From: Tatumella saanichensis
Lineage (GTDB): Bacteria > Pseudomonadota > Gammaproteobacteria > Enterobacterales > Enterobacteriaceae
DNA: 64,000 nucleotides
Direction of reading: 5' to 3'
NCBI RefSeq assembly: GCF_000439375.1
Contig: NZ_ATMI01000001.1
Location: 124,001 to 188,000, forward strand
The notes under the pieces are model-generated. The model saw nothing but the letters and a program-made list of their open reading frames with translations. It had not been told where the DNA came from and searched no databases. Positions 27,959 through 37,800 of this stretch are shown one piece after another. The translations under genes and the position numbers were made by a program. Positions within the stretch are counted from its first letter, which is position 1. Each line of letters opens with the position of its first letter.

Positions 27959-29164
27959 ATGTGGAAACTGATTAATCCAATTCAGCACTACAGCTGGGGA
28001 AGTAAAACGGCACTGACGCATTTATTTGGTATTGAGAACTCGACAGGGCTGCCGATGGCTGAATTATGGATGGGCGCTCATCCGCAAGGTAGTTCGCAAC
28101 TGAATATCAACGGTGAAACCCTGACCCTGGAGCGTTTTATTCAGCGTGAACCCGAACGGTTACTTGGCCGACATCTGGCCGGAGAACATGCAAGGTTGCC
28201 ATTTTTATTTAAAGTGCTGTGTGCCGAGCAGGCATTATCGATTCAGGTACATCCTGATAAAGCGGCGGCAGAACAGGGGTTTAGAGACGAAAATCAGCGA
28301 GGGATCCCGCTCGATGTCGCTGAACGTAACTATAAGGATGACAATCATAAACCGGAACTGCTGTATGCACTAACGCCGTTTCAGGGGATGAATGGCTTCC
28401 GGCCATTGAATAATATCGCCGCGTTACTGGCCCCTTTTTCGGCAACGGCTGCCCCATTCCGCACATTTATTATCTCGCCAGACGAAGCGCAGTTACGTCA
28501 GCTGTTGGGCTGGTTACTGACATTGCAGCAACAGCCCCTGCAGCGAGTGCTAAAGCAGCTTGATAGCCTCAGCCAGGCATCTCAACAACCTCCCTGGCCC
28601 ACGGTTAGCCGATTATTAGCGGATTTTCCTGGGGATATCGGGGCCATAATGCCGCTATTGCTCAATCTGATTACGCTACAGCCCGGAGAGGCGATGTTCC
28701 TCAGTCCCGGTACTCCCCATGCCTATCTGCAGGGGAGCGGGTTGGAGATTATGGCTAACTCAGACAATGTGCTGCGCGCGGGGCTGACCTGTAAGCATAT
28801 TGATAGTGACCAACTGCTGGCGCATACCCGTTTTTCCGGCCTTAGTGTGGCCGAATGCCGAGTACACCCCCGGGTACTGGACGGTGAAATTCGCTTTCCG
28901 GTACCGGTGGAGGATTTCAGCCTAGCGATCTTACCCTTAGACGGGTCTGTACACCTGTTACAACAGCGTGGCCCTCTGATTTTGTTCTGCATTCAAGGGA
29001 AAGTCAGCTGTGAGTCTGGTAGCACAATACTGATTTTGCTGCCCGGTGAGTCATTATTCGTGGCAGCGGACGACAGTCAGGTAGCGGTGTATGGCTATGG
29101 CGAAATAGCCATTGCCGGGGGGGCGATCGATAATTTAAAAATAAGATTTCTATCACAGAATTAA
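27959..29164 (+). CDS. manA: Mannose-6-phosphate isomerase, class I
   Basis: A 401-residue cupin-fold enzyme interconverting mannose-6-P and fructose-6-P with zinc. The zinc ligands lie in SIQVHPDK (Q and H), HKPELLYA (E) and GTPHAYLQG (H), and the signature LSPGTPHAYLQGSGLEIMANSDNVLRAG is present in order. The N-terminus MWKLINPIQHYSWGSKTALT aligns with E. coli ManA, so the ATG at 27959 is chosen rather than the upstream frame start at 27935. It can feed mannose taken up by manXYZ into glycolysis or serve GDP-mannose synthesis; no manB or manC is seen here. Confidence 0.96.
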   Translation: MWKLINPIQHYSWGSKTALTHLFGIENSTGLPMAELWMGAHPQGSSQLNINGETLTLERFIQREPERLLGRHLAGEHARLPFLFKVLCAEQALSIQVHPDKAAAEQGFRDENQRGIPLDVAERNYKDDNHKPELLYALTPFQGMNGFRPLNNIAALLAPFSATAAPFRTFIISPDEAQLRQLLGWLLTLQQQPLQRVLKQLDSLSQASQQPPWPTVSRLLADFPGDIGAIMPLLLNLITLQPGEAMFLSPGTPHAYLQGSGLEIMANSDNVLRAGLTCKHIDSDQLLAHTRFSGLSVAECRVHPRVLDGEIRFPVPVEDFSLAILPLDGSVHLLQQRGPLILFCIQGKVSCESGSTILILLPGESLFVAADDSQVAVYGYGEIAIAGGAIDNLKIRFLSQN

Positions 29165-29484
29165 TACTCTTTTCTCAGGAAACATCATATTACTGGACAC
29201 GATGATGGCCGCTGAGATACCAGATTTTTTTGGTTATAAATTTTTCTTCTTAATAATATTAAAAGCTGAATCGATTAACCGATGTAACTGGAGTTCATCG
29301 AGTGTCGGTTTTTGTGATCGACTTAAATAATATGCCGATAAATTACCGTACTGCATCACATATTTTGTTTTTTTTAAGAAATAAAATAAGGGCGAAAACC
29401 ATTCTCGTTCCTGTTGTATGCCTCGTTTCTGATCCACCCAGTGCAGCGACAGGATTTTAAAAAGTGTTGAGACGGAGGCAGCAG
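29165..29484. other. Promoter region of the mannose PTS operon
   Basis: A 320-base AT-rich stretch between manA and manX. It contains a lone CRP half-site-like TGTGATCGA and long T-runs, but no full operator I can defend. A 67-codon minus-strand frame (29234-29437) also lies here. Confidence 0.5.
29234..29437 (-). CDS. Small hypothetical protein (doubtful)
   Basis: A 67-residue basic frame starting with GTG, with an ending LDELQLHRLIDSAFNIIKKK that looks like an amphipathic helix. It has no recognised domain and no clear ribosome site, and it overlaps the likely manX promoter. It may be the degraded C-terminus of a larger protein or a chance frame. Confidence 0.2.
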   Translation of the reverse strand: MDQKRGIQQEREWFSPLFYFLKKTKYVMQYGNLSAYYLSRSQKPTLDELQLHRLIDSAFNIIKKKNL

Positions 29485-30447
29485 GTGACTATTGCTATTG
29501 TCATTGCTACGCACGGTTGGGCTGCTGAACAGCTGCTCAAAACCACTGAAATGCTGTTAGGTCAGCAGGAAAATGCTGGCTGGATCGATTTTGTTCCCGG
29601 TGAGAATGCCGAAAACCTGATTGAGAAATACCAGCAGTGTCTCGCTGGACTGGAGACCAGTGATGGGGTGCTTTTCTTGGTGGATACTTGGGGCGGTAGT
29701 CCGTTTAACGCTGCCAGCCGTATTGTGACCGATAAGGCTGATTTTCAGTTGGTCACCGGAGTAAATGTGCCGATGCTGGCAGAAGTGTTTATGGGACGCG
29801 ATGATGGCCCGACAGTCAAACAGCTGGCTGCTATTGCCTTGGAAACCGGCAGGCAGGGGGTTAGGTCACTGAATAACGACTCGTCGCCTGTAGATGCGGT
29901 GGCAGCGACAGCTACTGCACAGACTCCAGCGGTCACCCCGATGTCAGCCAGTGATTATATGACCATCGCCTTGGCACGTATCGATGACCGGTTGATCCAC
30001 GGCCAGGTAGCCACCCGTTGGACCAAAGAAACCAATGTGTCGCGCATTATTGTGGTCAGTGATGAGGTGGCTGCCGACACGGTACGTAAGACCCTACTAA
30101 CCCAGGTGGCTCCACCCGGCGTCACCGCCCATGTGGTGGATGTCGCCAAAATGATCCGTGTCTATAACAACCCTAAATATGCCGGTCAGCGAGTCATGTT
30201 GCTGTTTACTAATCCGCTTGATGTTGAACGCTTAGTCGAGGCAGGCGTGAAGATTGTGTCAGTGAATATCGGGGGAATGGCTTTCCGGGAAGGTAAGGCC
30301 CAGGTGACTAATGCAGTGTCGGTGGATCAACAGGATATCGCCGCGTTCCGTCAATTGCATGACAGAGGGATCGAGCTGGAAGTCCGTAAAGTGTCTGGAG
30401 ATCCGAAACTTAAGATGATGGATCTTATCAATAAAATCTCAGGGTAA
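29485..30447 (+). CDS. manX: PTS mannose transporter subunit IIAB
   Basis: A 320-residue fusion of IIA and IIB of the mannose-family phosphotransferase system. The IIA domain (1-135) carries phospho-histidine H10 in VIATHGW and the WGGSPFNAASR motif. An alanine/threonine-rich linker (about 136-155) leads to IIB, with H172 in IDDRLIHGQVATRW. It is nearly identical to E. coli ManX. GTG 29485 is preferred to GTG 29464 because GGAGG sits six bases upstream and the N-terminus then matches E. coli. First gene of manXYZ. Confidence 0.96.
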   Translation: MTIAIVIATHGWAAEQLLKTTEMLLGQQENAGWIDFVPGENAENLIEKYQQCLAGLETSDGVLFLVDTWGGSPFNAASRIVTDKADFQLVTGVNVPMLAEVFMGRDDGPTVKQLAAIALETGRQGVRSLNNDSSPVDAVAATATAQTPAVTPMSASDYMTIALARIDDRLIHGQVATRWTKETNVSRIIVVSDEVAADTVRKTLLTQVAPPGVTAHVVDVAKMIRVYNNPKYAGQRVMLLFTNPLDVERLVEAGVKIVSVNIGGMAFREGKAQVTNAVSVDQQDIAAFRQLHDRGIELEVRKVSGDPKLKMMDLINKISG

Positions 30448-30491
30448 CAGCCCTTTAGCTAATGCTCGTTTAACTTCGCAGGAGAAGGTCA

Positions 30492-31292
30492 ATGGAAATC
30501 ACCACCCTTCAGATTGTACTGATATTTATCGTCGCCTGTATTGCCGGTATGGAATCGATCCTTGATGAGTTCCAATTTCACCGTCCACTGGTCGCCTGTA
30601 CGCTAGTAGGAGCGGTACTGGGAGACATGAAAACCGGTATTATCATCGGCGGTACCCTAGAAATGATCGCGCTGGGCTGGATGAATATCGGCGCAGCGGT
30701 GGCACCGGATGCGGCACTGGCCTCGATTATCTCCACCATCTTGGTGATCGCCGGGCACCAGGGGATTGGTGCAGGTATTGCGCTGGCCATCCCGCTGGCA
30801 GCGACAGGGCAGGTACTGACCATACTGGTGCGTACTGTGACGGTGGCTTTCCAGCACGCCGCGGATAACGCCGCACGTAACGGTAACCTAAGCGCCATCA
30901 CCCGAATACATATCTCGGCACTGTTTTTACAAGCCATGCGTATTGCTATCCCTGCACTGGTGGTGGCGGTCTCTGTTGGTACCAGCCAGGTGCAGCATAT
31001 GCTTGAATCAATTCCTGAGGTGGTCAGTAACGGTCTGAATATTGCCGGTGGAATGATTGTGGTGGTGGGCTACGCCATGGTGATCAATATGATGCGTGCC
31101 GGTTACCTGATGCCATTCTTCTATCTGGGGTTTGTCACCGCCGCCTTTACCGACTTTAACTTAGTGGCGCTCGGGGTGATTGGCACCGTGATGGCGATTT
31201 TGTATATCCAACTTAGCCCCAAATACCAGCGCGGCGCAGCTGCCAGCAGTGCGACACCCGCTACCAATAACCTTGATAACGAATTAGACTAA
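30492..31292 (+). CDS. manY: PTS mannose transporter subunit IIC
   Basis: A 266-residue membrane subunit (EII-Sor family) forming, with IID, the translocation channel for mannose, glucose and glucosamine. The N-terminal ILDEFQFHRPLVACTLVGAVLGD and GGTLEMIALGWMNIGAA segments are diagnostic. Several membrane helices follow. It starts 45 bases after manX with GGAGAAGG upstream. In E. coli this complex also serves as a receptor for phage lambda DNA entry and some bacteriocins. Confidence 0.96.
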   Translation: MEITTLQIVLIFIVACIAGMESILDEFQFHRPLVACTLVGAVLGDMKTGIIIGGTLEMIALGWMNIGAAVAPDAALASIISTILVIAGHQGIGAGIALAIPLAATGQVLTILVRTVTVAFQHAADNAARNGNLSAITRIHISALFLQAMRIAIPALVVAVSVGTSQVQHMLESIPEVVSNGLNIAGGMIVVVGYAMVINMMRAGYLMPFFYLGFVTAAFTDFNLVALGVIGTVMAILYIQLSPKYQRGAAASSATPATNNLDNELD

Positions 31293-31304
31293 GAGGTGAG
31301 TAAC

Positions 31305-32153
31305 ATGGTTGATTCCGTTGGTTCGACAGTAAAAAAACTCACCCCGAGTGATATTCGTGGGGTGTTCATTCGCTCGAATTTGTTTCAGGGGTCTTGGAAC
31401 TTCGAACGTATGCAAGCGTTGGGTTTCTGTTTCTCAATGGTTCCAGCGATCCGCCGTCTCTATCCGGAGAACGATGAGGCCCGTAAGCAGGCCATTAAGC
31501 GTCATTTAGAGTTTTTTAATACCCATCCCTATGTGGCCGCACCGGTTCTGGGGGTGACCCTGGCGATGGAAGAGCAGCGCGCCAACGGGGCCGCCATTGA
31601 TGACGGTGCCATTAACGGTATTAAGGTCGGGCTGATGGGGCCACTGGCCGGGGTGGGGGACCCGATCTACTGGGGAACCGTTCGTCCAGTGTTTGCAGCC
31701 TTAGGGGCCGGTATTGCCATGAGCGGCAGCCTACTGGGGCCACTGTTGTTCTTTGTATTGTTTAATATGGTGCGTTTGCTGACTCGCTATTACGGGGTAG
31801 CCTATGGCTATCGCAAAGGGGTCAATATTGTCAAAGATATGGGCGGCGGTTTCCTGCAAAAGCTGACCGAGGGGGCTTCGATCCTCGGGTTGTTTGTAAT
31901 GGGAGCGCTGGTCAATAAGTGGACCCATGTGGATATTCCGGTGGTGGTTTCCAGTATCACCGATTCGACTGGCGCAACCAAGGTCACCACCGCCCAATCG
32001 ATACTGGACCAGCTGATGCCGGGCCTGGTGCCGTTACTGCTGACCTTTGGCTGTATGTGGCTGTTACGCCGAAAAGTAAACCCTTTGCTGCTGATTATTG
32101 GCTTTTTTATTATCGGCATCGCCGGTTATGCCAGCGGACTGCTAGGTGTTTGA
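31305..32153 (+). CDS. manZ: PTS mannose transporter subunit IID
   Basis: A 282-residue IID subunit. Diagnostic stretches include RSNLFQGSWNFERMQALGF, FCFSMVPAIRRLYP, GLMGPLAGVGDPIYWGT and GALVNKWTHVDIP, with a hydrophobic C-terminus. It is nearly identical to E. coli ManZ. The ATG at 31305 follows GAGG; an in-frame GTG at 31296 would add three residues. It is the last gene of manXYZ and is followed by a GC-rich hairpin. Confidence 0.96.
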   Translation: MVDSVGSTVKKLTPSDIRGVFIRSNLFQGSWNFERMQALGFCFSMVPAIRRLYPENDEARKQAIKRHLEFFNTHPYVAAPVLGVTLAMEEQRANGAAIDDGAINGIKVGLMGPLAGVGDPIYWGTVRPVFAALGAGIAMSGSLLGPLLFFVLFNMVRLLTRYYGVAYGYRKGVNIVKDMGGGFLQKLTEGASILGLFVMGALVNKWTHVDIPVVVSSITDSTGATKVTTAQSILDQLMPGLVPLLLTFGCMWLLRRKVNPLLLIIGFFIIGIAGYASGLLGV

Positions 32154-32160
32154 GTGTTTG

Positions 32161-32183
32161 ACGGTGGGGGGCTCCCCTGCCGT
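32161..32183 (+). terminator. GC-rich hairpin after manZ
   Basis: ACGG and GGGG on the left arm can pair with CCCC and CCGT on the right arm, with small bulges. There is no good T-run; it is a probable 3' end structure of the manXYZ message. Confidence 0.45.
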
Positions 32184-32506
32184 TACTACCGGGGGGAATC
32201 ATTATTAATGTAGATTGCATATAGGGTATAAATTGAGCGCAAAAAATTAAGACAAACTAGATCCTGATTAGCAGTTTATTTATGATTAAATTATTAATTT
32301 TATTTAAGTCTACGCAAATGTAGATAGCGCTGATAGGGGGCAACTTGTCTAGCGCGATAACCTTCTCTCGCTCTGAAAAACAGAAAAAGAACATAATTCA
32401 TTTGATGGTTTAGGCTAGCGAAAGCACAATAGTCACCATTATTTTTTGTCTGAGCGACTGTGAATTTTGCCCTGCTGTGCTCACACCTATAACGGATTTC
32501 AGTACA
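32184..32506. other. AT-rich upstream region of ugd
   Basis: About 320 bases with no gene. The first half is AT-rich and the region must hold the ugd promoter. I looked for PmrA, PhoP and RcsAB boxes, expected for ugd in enterics, and found nothing convincing. Confidence 0.5.
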
Positions 32507-33673
32507 ATGAAAATTGCAATTGCCGGTACTGGCTATGTTGGACTTTCAAACGGTATTTTACTGGCGCAGCACCATCAGGTGGTGGCTTTGGATATTGATC
32601 CCCAAAAAGTTGAGAAACTGAATCGAAACGTTTCTCCTATCGCAGATCAAGATATTGAAACCTATCTGACAACTAAGGCACTGAATTTTACCGCCACCAC
32701 GGATAAGCAGCAGGCTTACCAGGGTGCAGAATTTGTGATCGTCGCGACCCCGACAGACTACGATCCAGTGACTAACTATTTTAATACCCGCAGTGTCGAG
32801 TCGGTGATCAGTGATGTGTTGGCGATCAATCCGCAGGCGACCATTATTATCAAATCCACGATCCCGGTAGGCTTTACCCGCGAGCTGAAACAGCGGCTCG
32901 GTGTCGAAAACATTATCTTTTCCCCAGAGTTTCTCCGTGAAGGGCGTGCGCTGTACGATAACCTGCATCCATCACGGATTGTGGTCGGCAGCCAGTCGCC
33001 ACAGGCAAAAGTGTTCGCTGACTTGCTGGTAGAAGGCGCCGAGAAACAGGATATCCCGGTGCTGTTCACTGACGATACGGAAGCCGAAGCGATTAAGCTG
33101 TTCGCCAATACCTATCTGGCGTTACGTATCTCTTATTTTAACGAGCTGGACAGCTATGCCGAGCATCATGGCCTCAACAGCCGTCAAATCATTGAAGGTA
33201 TCGGCCTCGACCCGCGGATCGGTACCCACTACAACAACCCATCCTTTGGTTACGGCGGTTACTGCCTGCCGAAAGATACCAAACAGTTACTGGCAAACTA
33301 TGAAAGTGTGCCGAATAACATTATCGGCGCGATTGTCGACGCTAACCGCACCCGCAAAGATTTTATCGCCGACAGTATCCTTAAGCGTCAGCCGAAAAAG
33401 GTGGGGATTTACCGCCTAGTGATGAAGTCAGGTTCCGATAACTTCCGTGCCTCGGCGGTGCAGGGCATTATGAAGCGACTTAAGGCGAAAGGGGTTGATA
33501 TCCTGGTGTATGAACCGGTGCTTGATGAGCCACAGTTCTTTAATTCTCCGGTGACCCATGATGTGGAACAACTCAAGCAAGAGTGTGACGTCATCATTGC
33601 CAACCGCTTGGTCGATGAACTGAAAGACGTCAGTGATAAAGTCTATACCCGTGATCTGTTTGGAAACGATTGA
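32507..33673 (+). CDS. ugd: UDP-glucose 6-dehydrogenase
   Basis: A 388-residue cytoplasmic enzyme oxidising UDP-glucose to UDP-glucuronate with two NAD. The N-terminal Rossmann motif G-T-G-Y-V-G-L is at residues 7-13, the catalytic cysteine C253 lies in [12 protein letters not shown], and the C-terminal UDP-binding domain is complete. Length equals that of the E. coli enzyme. The ATG at 32507 is chosen; ten extra upstream codons are not supported. It supplies UDP-GlcA for the exopolysaccharide and, through the epimerase at 26340-27347, UDP-GalA. Confidence 0.97.
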   Translation: MKIAIAGTGYVGLSNGILLAQHHQVVALDIDPQKVEKLNRNVSPIADQDIETYLTTKALNFTATTDKQQAYQGAEFVIVATPTDYDPVTNYFNTRSVESVISDVLAINPQATIIIKSTIPVGFTRELKQRLGVENIIFSPEFLREGRALYDNLHPSRIVVGSQSPQAKVFADLLVEGAEKQDIPVLFTDDTEAEAIKLFANTYLALRISYFNELDSYAEHHGLNSRQIIEGIGLDPRIGTHYNNPSFGYGGYCLPKDTKQLLANYESVPNNIIGAIVDANRTRKDFIADSILKRQPKKVGIYRLVMKSGSDNFRASAVQGIMKRLKAKGVDILVYEPVLDEPQFFNSPVTHDVEQLKQECDVIIANRLVDELKDVSDKVYTRDLFGND

Positions 33674-33687
33674 GGATAGACTCAGTG

Positions 33688-33718
33688 CTGCCGGCCCAAT
33701 GCCGGCAGTGTTTTGTTG
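33688..33718 (+). terminator. Rho-independent terminator after ugd
   Basis: CTGCCGGC (33688-33695) pairs with GCCGGCAG (33701-33708) around CCAAT, followed by a T-rich tract TGTTTTGTTG. It ends ugd transcription before the convergent rfbA. Confidence 0.85.
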
Positions 33719-33778
33719 TGCTGTGGTTTTCATCAGTGAGTGGGCAGTGTTACCGGCCACAGTTCTCGTCAGCCCTGG

Positions 33779-33793
33779 GTTACAGGCTGTAAC
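33779..33793. repeat. Palindrome between ugd and rfbA 3' ends
   Basis: GTTACAG (33779-33785) and CTGTAAC (33787-33793) flank a single G. It is in the convergent gap and may help end the rfbBA transcript or be chance. Confidence 0.3.
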
Positions 33794-33833
33794 ACTTGGC
33801 TGAATGTGAAAAGGCGCACATCCATCTCTGCTG

Positions 33834-34703
33834 TCACTGCCCGTTGATCAGACTGGAAAGGTATTCGCCGTAGCGAGTTTTTTCTAGCCGTTTTGCCTGT
33901 TCTGCCACCTGCTCTACAGTGAGCCAGCTATTGCGATAAGCTATCTCTTCCAAGCAAGCCACTTTAAACCCTTGGCGTTCCTCAATAGTGTGAATAAATT
34001 GTGAGGCATCCAGCAGGCTTTCGTGGGTGCCGGTATCCAGCCAAGCAAAGCCCCTGCCTAGGCGTTCCACATTGAGCAAACCAGCCTCCAAGTACAGCTG
34101 ATTAATACTGGTTATCTCTAACTCGCCGCGGGCCGAAGGGGTCACCTGTCTTGCCATTTCAGTGACTTGTGAGTCATAAAAGTAAAGCCCTGTTACCGCC
34201 CAGTTAGAGCGGGGAATGGCAGGCTTTTCTTCCAGCGATAGGGCGACTGTATGTTGGTCAAACTCCACAACACCATAACGCTGAGGATCTTTCACCTGAT
34301 AACCAAACACTGTCGCACCAACTGTTCTTTCTACCACCGACAGCAGTTTGCTGCCAAAGCCTTGACCAAAAAAGATATTATCACCCAGTACCAGGGAACA
34401 GTTTTCACCGGCAATAAAATCTTCGGCGATCAGAAACGCTTGTGCAACACCGGCTGGATGCTGTTGGACTCGGTAGCTAAGCCGGATCCCAAACTGTTGC
34501 CCTTCGCCTAACAGCCTCTGAAAGGAGGGCAGATCTTCGGCTGTGGTGATGATCAGAATATCGCGGATACCGGATAACATCAGTACTGATATCGGGTAAT
34601 AGATCATCGGTTTGTCGTAAACCGGTAACAGCTGCTTGGACACTCCTTGGGTAATGGGATAGAGCCTACTGCCGGTTCCACCGGCCAGCACAATTCCTTT
34701 CAT
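33834..34703 (-). CDS. rfbA: Glucose-1-phosphate thymidylyltransferase
   Basis: A 289-residue RmlA/RffH nucleotidyltransferase making dTDP-glucose from glucose-1-P and dTTP. The signature [11 protein letters not shown] at residues 6-16 and [15 protein letters not shown] are intact, as are the active-site [11 protein letters not shown] and [11 protein letters not shown] segments. It lies ten bases downstream of rfbB on the minus strand. No rfbC or rfbD follows, so the dTDP-sugar end product is not fixed by this window. Confidence 0.97.
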   Translation of the reverse strand: MKGIVLAGGTGSRLYPITQGVSKQLLPVYDKPMIYYPISVLMLSGIRDILIITTAEDLPSFQRLLGEGQQFGIRLSYRVQQHPAGVAQAFLIAEDFIAGENCSLVLGDNIFFGQGFGSKLLSVVERTVGATVFGYQVKDPQRYGVVEFDQHTVALSLEEKPAIPRSNWAVTGLYFYDSQVTEMARQVTPSARGELEITSINQLYLEAGLLNVERLGRGFAWLDTGTHESLLDASQFIHTIEERQGFKVACLEEIAYRNSWLTVEQVAEQAKRLEKTRYGEYLSSLINGQ

Positions 34704-34713
34704 GATCGTATCC

Positions 34714-35787
34714 TCATTTTTTCACGATATTTTGGCGTTGCCAGCCATCGTTTTTATCCTGAACCTTCTGCCACCATTGTCGGTTATTCAAGTACCATTC
34801 AACGGTTTTACGCAGCCCGGTGTCGAAGGTTTCCCTAGGGGTCCAGTGAAGCTCCGACATGATCTTACTGGCATCAATGGCATAACGTTTATCATGGCCC
34901 GGCCGGTCAGCGACAAAGGTAATCAGTTCACTATAACTGTGAGCCTCGGTGCCAGTGCAGGGGTGCAGCTCATCCAGTATTTGGCAGATCCTCTGTACAA
35001 CGTCCAAGTTAGTGTGTTCGTTGTTGCCCCCGATATTATAGGTTTCACCCTGTTTACCCTGAGTGATCACCGTCCAGAGCGCTCTAGCATGATCATCCAC
35101 ATATAACCAATCACGTATCTGCTGACCGTCTCCATACACTGGGAGAGGGTTACCGTTAAGGGCATTAATGATGGTCAGTGGGATTAATTTTTCCGGATAA
35201 TGGTGGGGGCCATAATTATTGGAGCAGTTAGTCACAATGACCGGCAAGCCATAGGTTCGTCCCCAGGCTCTGACCAGATGATCACTGGCAGCCTTGGAAG
35301 CAGAATAAGGACTACTTGGCGCATAGGGGGTATCTTCGCGGAAAAAGTCATCACGGCTGTGCAGGTCACCATAGACTTCATCGGTAGAGATATGATGGAA
35401 GATAAATCTGTGCTCTGACGGCTGGCGGACCGAGTGTAGATAATACCTAGCCGCCTCAAGTAAGTGGTAAGTACCGAGAATATTGGTATTGATAAAAGCC
35501 GCCGGTCCGTCGATTGAACGGTCAACATGGCTTTCTGCTGCCAGATGCATAATGGCATCCGGCTGGATTTCTGCAAGTAATCGGTCAACACCTGCGCGAT
35601 CACAGATATCCAGCAGTTCAAAGCGGAAGCGCTTATCGTCGCTAACAGGGGCCAGTGAATCAGGATTACCGGCATAGGTCAGGCTATCAACAACGGTGAC
35701 CTCAGCGCTGGTAGTATGGATCAGGTGGCGAACGACGGCCGAGCCGATAAATCCTGCGCCGCCAGTCACAATAATTTTCATGGTCAT
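34714..35787 (-). CDS. rfbB: dTDP-glucose 4,6-dehydratase
   Basis: A 357-residue RmlB/RffG enzyme converting dTDP-glucose to dTDP-4-keto-6-deoxyglucose with bound NAD. The Rossmann motif G-G-A-G-F-I-G is at the N-terminus, followed by [12 protein letters not shown], the catalytic STDEVYG with D-E, the Y-S-A-S-K motif and DHARAL. Start may be ATG 35787 or the second ATG two codons later. It is the first gene of rfbBA and is separated by 286 bases from the cel operon end upstream. Confidence 0.97.
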   Translation of the reverse strand: MTMKIIVTGGAGFIGSAVVRHLIHTTSAEVTVVDSLTYAGNPDSLAPVSDDKRFRFELLDICDRAGVDRLLAEIQPDAIMHLAAESHVDRSIDGPAAFINTNILGTYHLLEAARYYLHSVRQPSEHRFIFHHISTDEVYGDLHSRDDFFREDTPYAPSSPYSASKAASDHLVRAWGRTYGLPVIVTNCSNNYGPHHYPEKLIPLTIINALNGNPLPVYGDGQQIRDWLYVDDHARALWTVITQGKQGETYNIGGNNEHTNLDVVQRICQILDELHPCTGTEAHSYSELITFVADRPGHDKRYAIDASKIMSELHWTPRETFDTGLRKTVEWYLNNRQWWQKVQDKNDGWQRQNIVKK

Positions 35788-36073
35788 TATTCACTTAATA
35801 CAGAATATGGCAGCAACGGGGTGCTGTTGCGGACTGAGAAATCTCAAACTATGCAGGCTCAGCCCGACCTTAAAAGCGTTGTGCTGATTGTCCCACACTT
35901 TTCCGCATAACCCGCATTTTATCCGCAAGCAGAGAGACGATCGCATCAGACGAGGATGATTATTCAACATGCGTAGCTATTCAGGAAGGCGGCGCAATGG
36001 ATTTTGTGGGTTACTCGACGAGGGCAGCAGAGAGTGCGGTGACAACAACAGCAATGCCACCGCAGAGGGAATA

Positions 36074-37465
36074 TTATGTTGTATGCAACTGACGATCCGC
36101 CAACAACTTATCGACATACAGGGTGTCTTGCGGTTGCTGCGCTTCGATGCGGGCGATGGCCTGACTGAATTGTGGCAGGTAGCGTTTATGGGCGTAGAGT
36201 AACTGGTCGAGTACCTGTCGGGCGGTATCTCCGCTGCGGATCAAAGGGTTGATGGTAAAGGCATGCAGGGCTGCGCCATAATCACCGCTGATTGCCGCTT
36301 CAATGACTGTCTGCTCCATCCCTTTCATGATCTGCAACATACCTCGTGCCGCCGGTGGGAACGCCCCCCAGTTCAGGGGTTCGGCACCGTGTGAGGTAAT
36401 GACGGCACTGACCTCGGCAATACTGTCTGCCGGTAGGTCACTGAGCGCGCCGTTATTACGGGTACTGACCACCATAATCCGCCGACTGTCGTTGTAAATC
36501 GACTCAATCAAATCACAGGCCGCATCACTGTAATGGGCACCGCCACGCTCTGCCAGTTCGGCCGGTTTCTCTTTAAGGTCAGGGTTTTTATACATCTCAA
36601 ACAGCCGTTTCTCGGTGGCTTTAACTACCTCAGCCCGGGTGGCGTACTTTGCAAAATCAGAGACCGAGTGCTCCAGCATCTGCTGCTCTAAATAATAATA
36701 GCGGTGATAACCGCAGGGCAGTAGGCCGAGATGTTTTATCATGTCGACGTTAAAGGGCACTTGGTGAATATTACGCAGCCCTTCATTCTGCTGGTGGCTG
36801 GCATAGATAGCCTCGATCAGTCTCTGGGTCTGTTCATTACCACGGGCATCCCAGACTCGGTGCCAGTGGAAATGGTTAAGGCCTGCAAATTTAAAGAACA
36901 GCGACTCTTCCGGCTGGTTCAGAAGCTTTTTGGCCTGTTCAATATGGCTGAACGGCACATTACACAGGCCGATGGTTTTTTCCCATTGCCCGCAGCGGAT
37001 AGCAGCTTCGGTGACCATACCGGCCGGGTTAGTAAAGTTCACCAGCCACGCATTCGGGCACTGCTGGCGCATATCTTCGATAATTTGCAGGATCACCGGA
37101 ATGGTACGGAAAGCCTTGAGAATACCCCCTGCACCATTGGTTTCCTGACCGAGAAAGCCGTGGGAAAGGGGAATACATTCATCCTTCTGCCGCGCTTCCA
37201 GCAGTCCGACCCGGAATTGGGTGGTAACAAAGTCCGCCTGTTTCAAGGCGGCTTTACGGTCGAGGGTGAGATGAATTTTCCATGGCAGGCCGGCAGCTTC
37301 AATCATGCGGCGGGCCAGGGTGCCTACAATTTCTAATTTCTCTTTGCCTTCCTCAATATCTGTCAGCCAGATCTCACGGATGGGCAGTTTATCTTGACGC
37401 AGGATCAGGCCTTCGATCAGTTCCGGGGTGTAACTGGAGCCACCTCCGATAGTGACAATTTTCAT
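36074..37465 (-). CDS. celF: 6-phospho-beta-glucosidase, GH4 family
   Basis: A 463-residue NAD- and metal-dependent glycosidase of family GH4 (CelF/ChbF/LicH group) that hydrolyses phosphorylated cellobiose or related beta-glucosides arriving through the PTS. The N-terminal IGGGSSYTPELIEGL binds NAD; LVNFTNPAGMVTEA and IGLCNVPFSH carry metal and substrate residues (N, C and H). It overlaps the IIA gene by four bases, so it is the last gene of a tightly coupled operon. Substrate may be cellobiose, chitobiose or aryl-glucosides. Confidence 0.92.
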   Translation of the reverse strand: MKIVTIGGGSSYTPELIEGLILRQDKLPIREIWLTDIEEGKEKLEIVGTLARRMIEAAGLPWKIHLTLDRKAALKQADFVTTQFRVGLLEARQKDECIPLSHGFLGQETNGAGGILKAFRTIPVILQIIEDMRQQCPNAWLVNFTNPAGMVTEAAIRCGQWEKTIGLCNVPFSHIEQAKKLLNQPEESLFFKFAGLNHFHWHRVWDARGNEQTQRLIEAIYASHQQNEGLRNIHQVPFNVDMIKHLGLLPCGYHRYYYLEQQMLEHSVSDFAKYATRAEVVKATEKRLFEMYKNPDLKEKPAELAERGGAHYSDAACDLIESIYNDSRRIMVVSTRNNGALSDLPADSIAEVSAVITSHGAEPLNWGAFPPAARGMLQIMKGMEQTVIEAAISGDYGAALHAFTINPLIRSGDTARQVLDQLLYAHKRYLPQFSQAIARIEAQQPQDTLYVDKLLADRQLHTT

Positions 37466-37800
37466 CGGGTATCCTTACTCTGTGAAGTGAATGAATCGAA
37501 TTTACGGTATAGGCGGACAATTTCCTCGGCCATTTCACGGCAAAGTTGGGCGTTCATAATGTGGTCTTGGGCATGCACCATAATCAGGCTGACCGGCGTG
37601 CGACCACTGCCTTGGTCTTCGCCGATAAGCTGTGTTTGCGTCTGGTGACAGTGGTGGGCGGCTTCATCTGATTGGTGCAGAAAAGCCGCAGCACTCTCCC
37701 AGCGGCCATCGCGGGCTGCTTGAATGGCTTCCATAGCACAGGACTTTGACTCGCCGGCGGTGACAATTAAGCTGATGATAAGCTCTTCATTGATTTCCAT
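37462..37800 (-). CDS. celC: PTS lactose/cellobiose-type IIA subunit
   Basis: A 112-residue soluble trimeric helical IIA protein of the lactose/cellobiose family. It shows the family pattern IVTAGESKSCAMEAIQAARDG, a glutamine- and histidine-rich middle helix, and the active histidine in SLIMVHAQDHIMNAQL. It accepts phosphate from HPr and passes it to IIB. It overlaps both the IIC gene upstream (14 bases) and celF downstream (4 bases). Confidence 0.93.
   Translation of the reverse strand: MEINEELIISLIVTAGESKSCAMEAIQAARDGRWESAAAFLHQSDEAAHHCHQTQTQLIGEDQGSGRTPVSLIMVHAQDHIMNAQLCREMAEEIVRLYRKFDSFTSQSKDTR

Noticed and set aside
32230-32260. RcsAB-like sequence upstream of ugd
   Set aside because: TAAGACAAACTAGA matches only about 10 of 14 consensus positions and lacks the central core, so it was not listed as a site.
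35969-36202. 77-codon plus-strand frame near the end of celF
   Set aside because: It overlaps celF on the opposite strand and shows no protein-like features.
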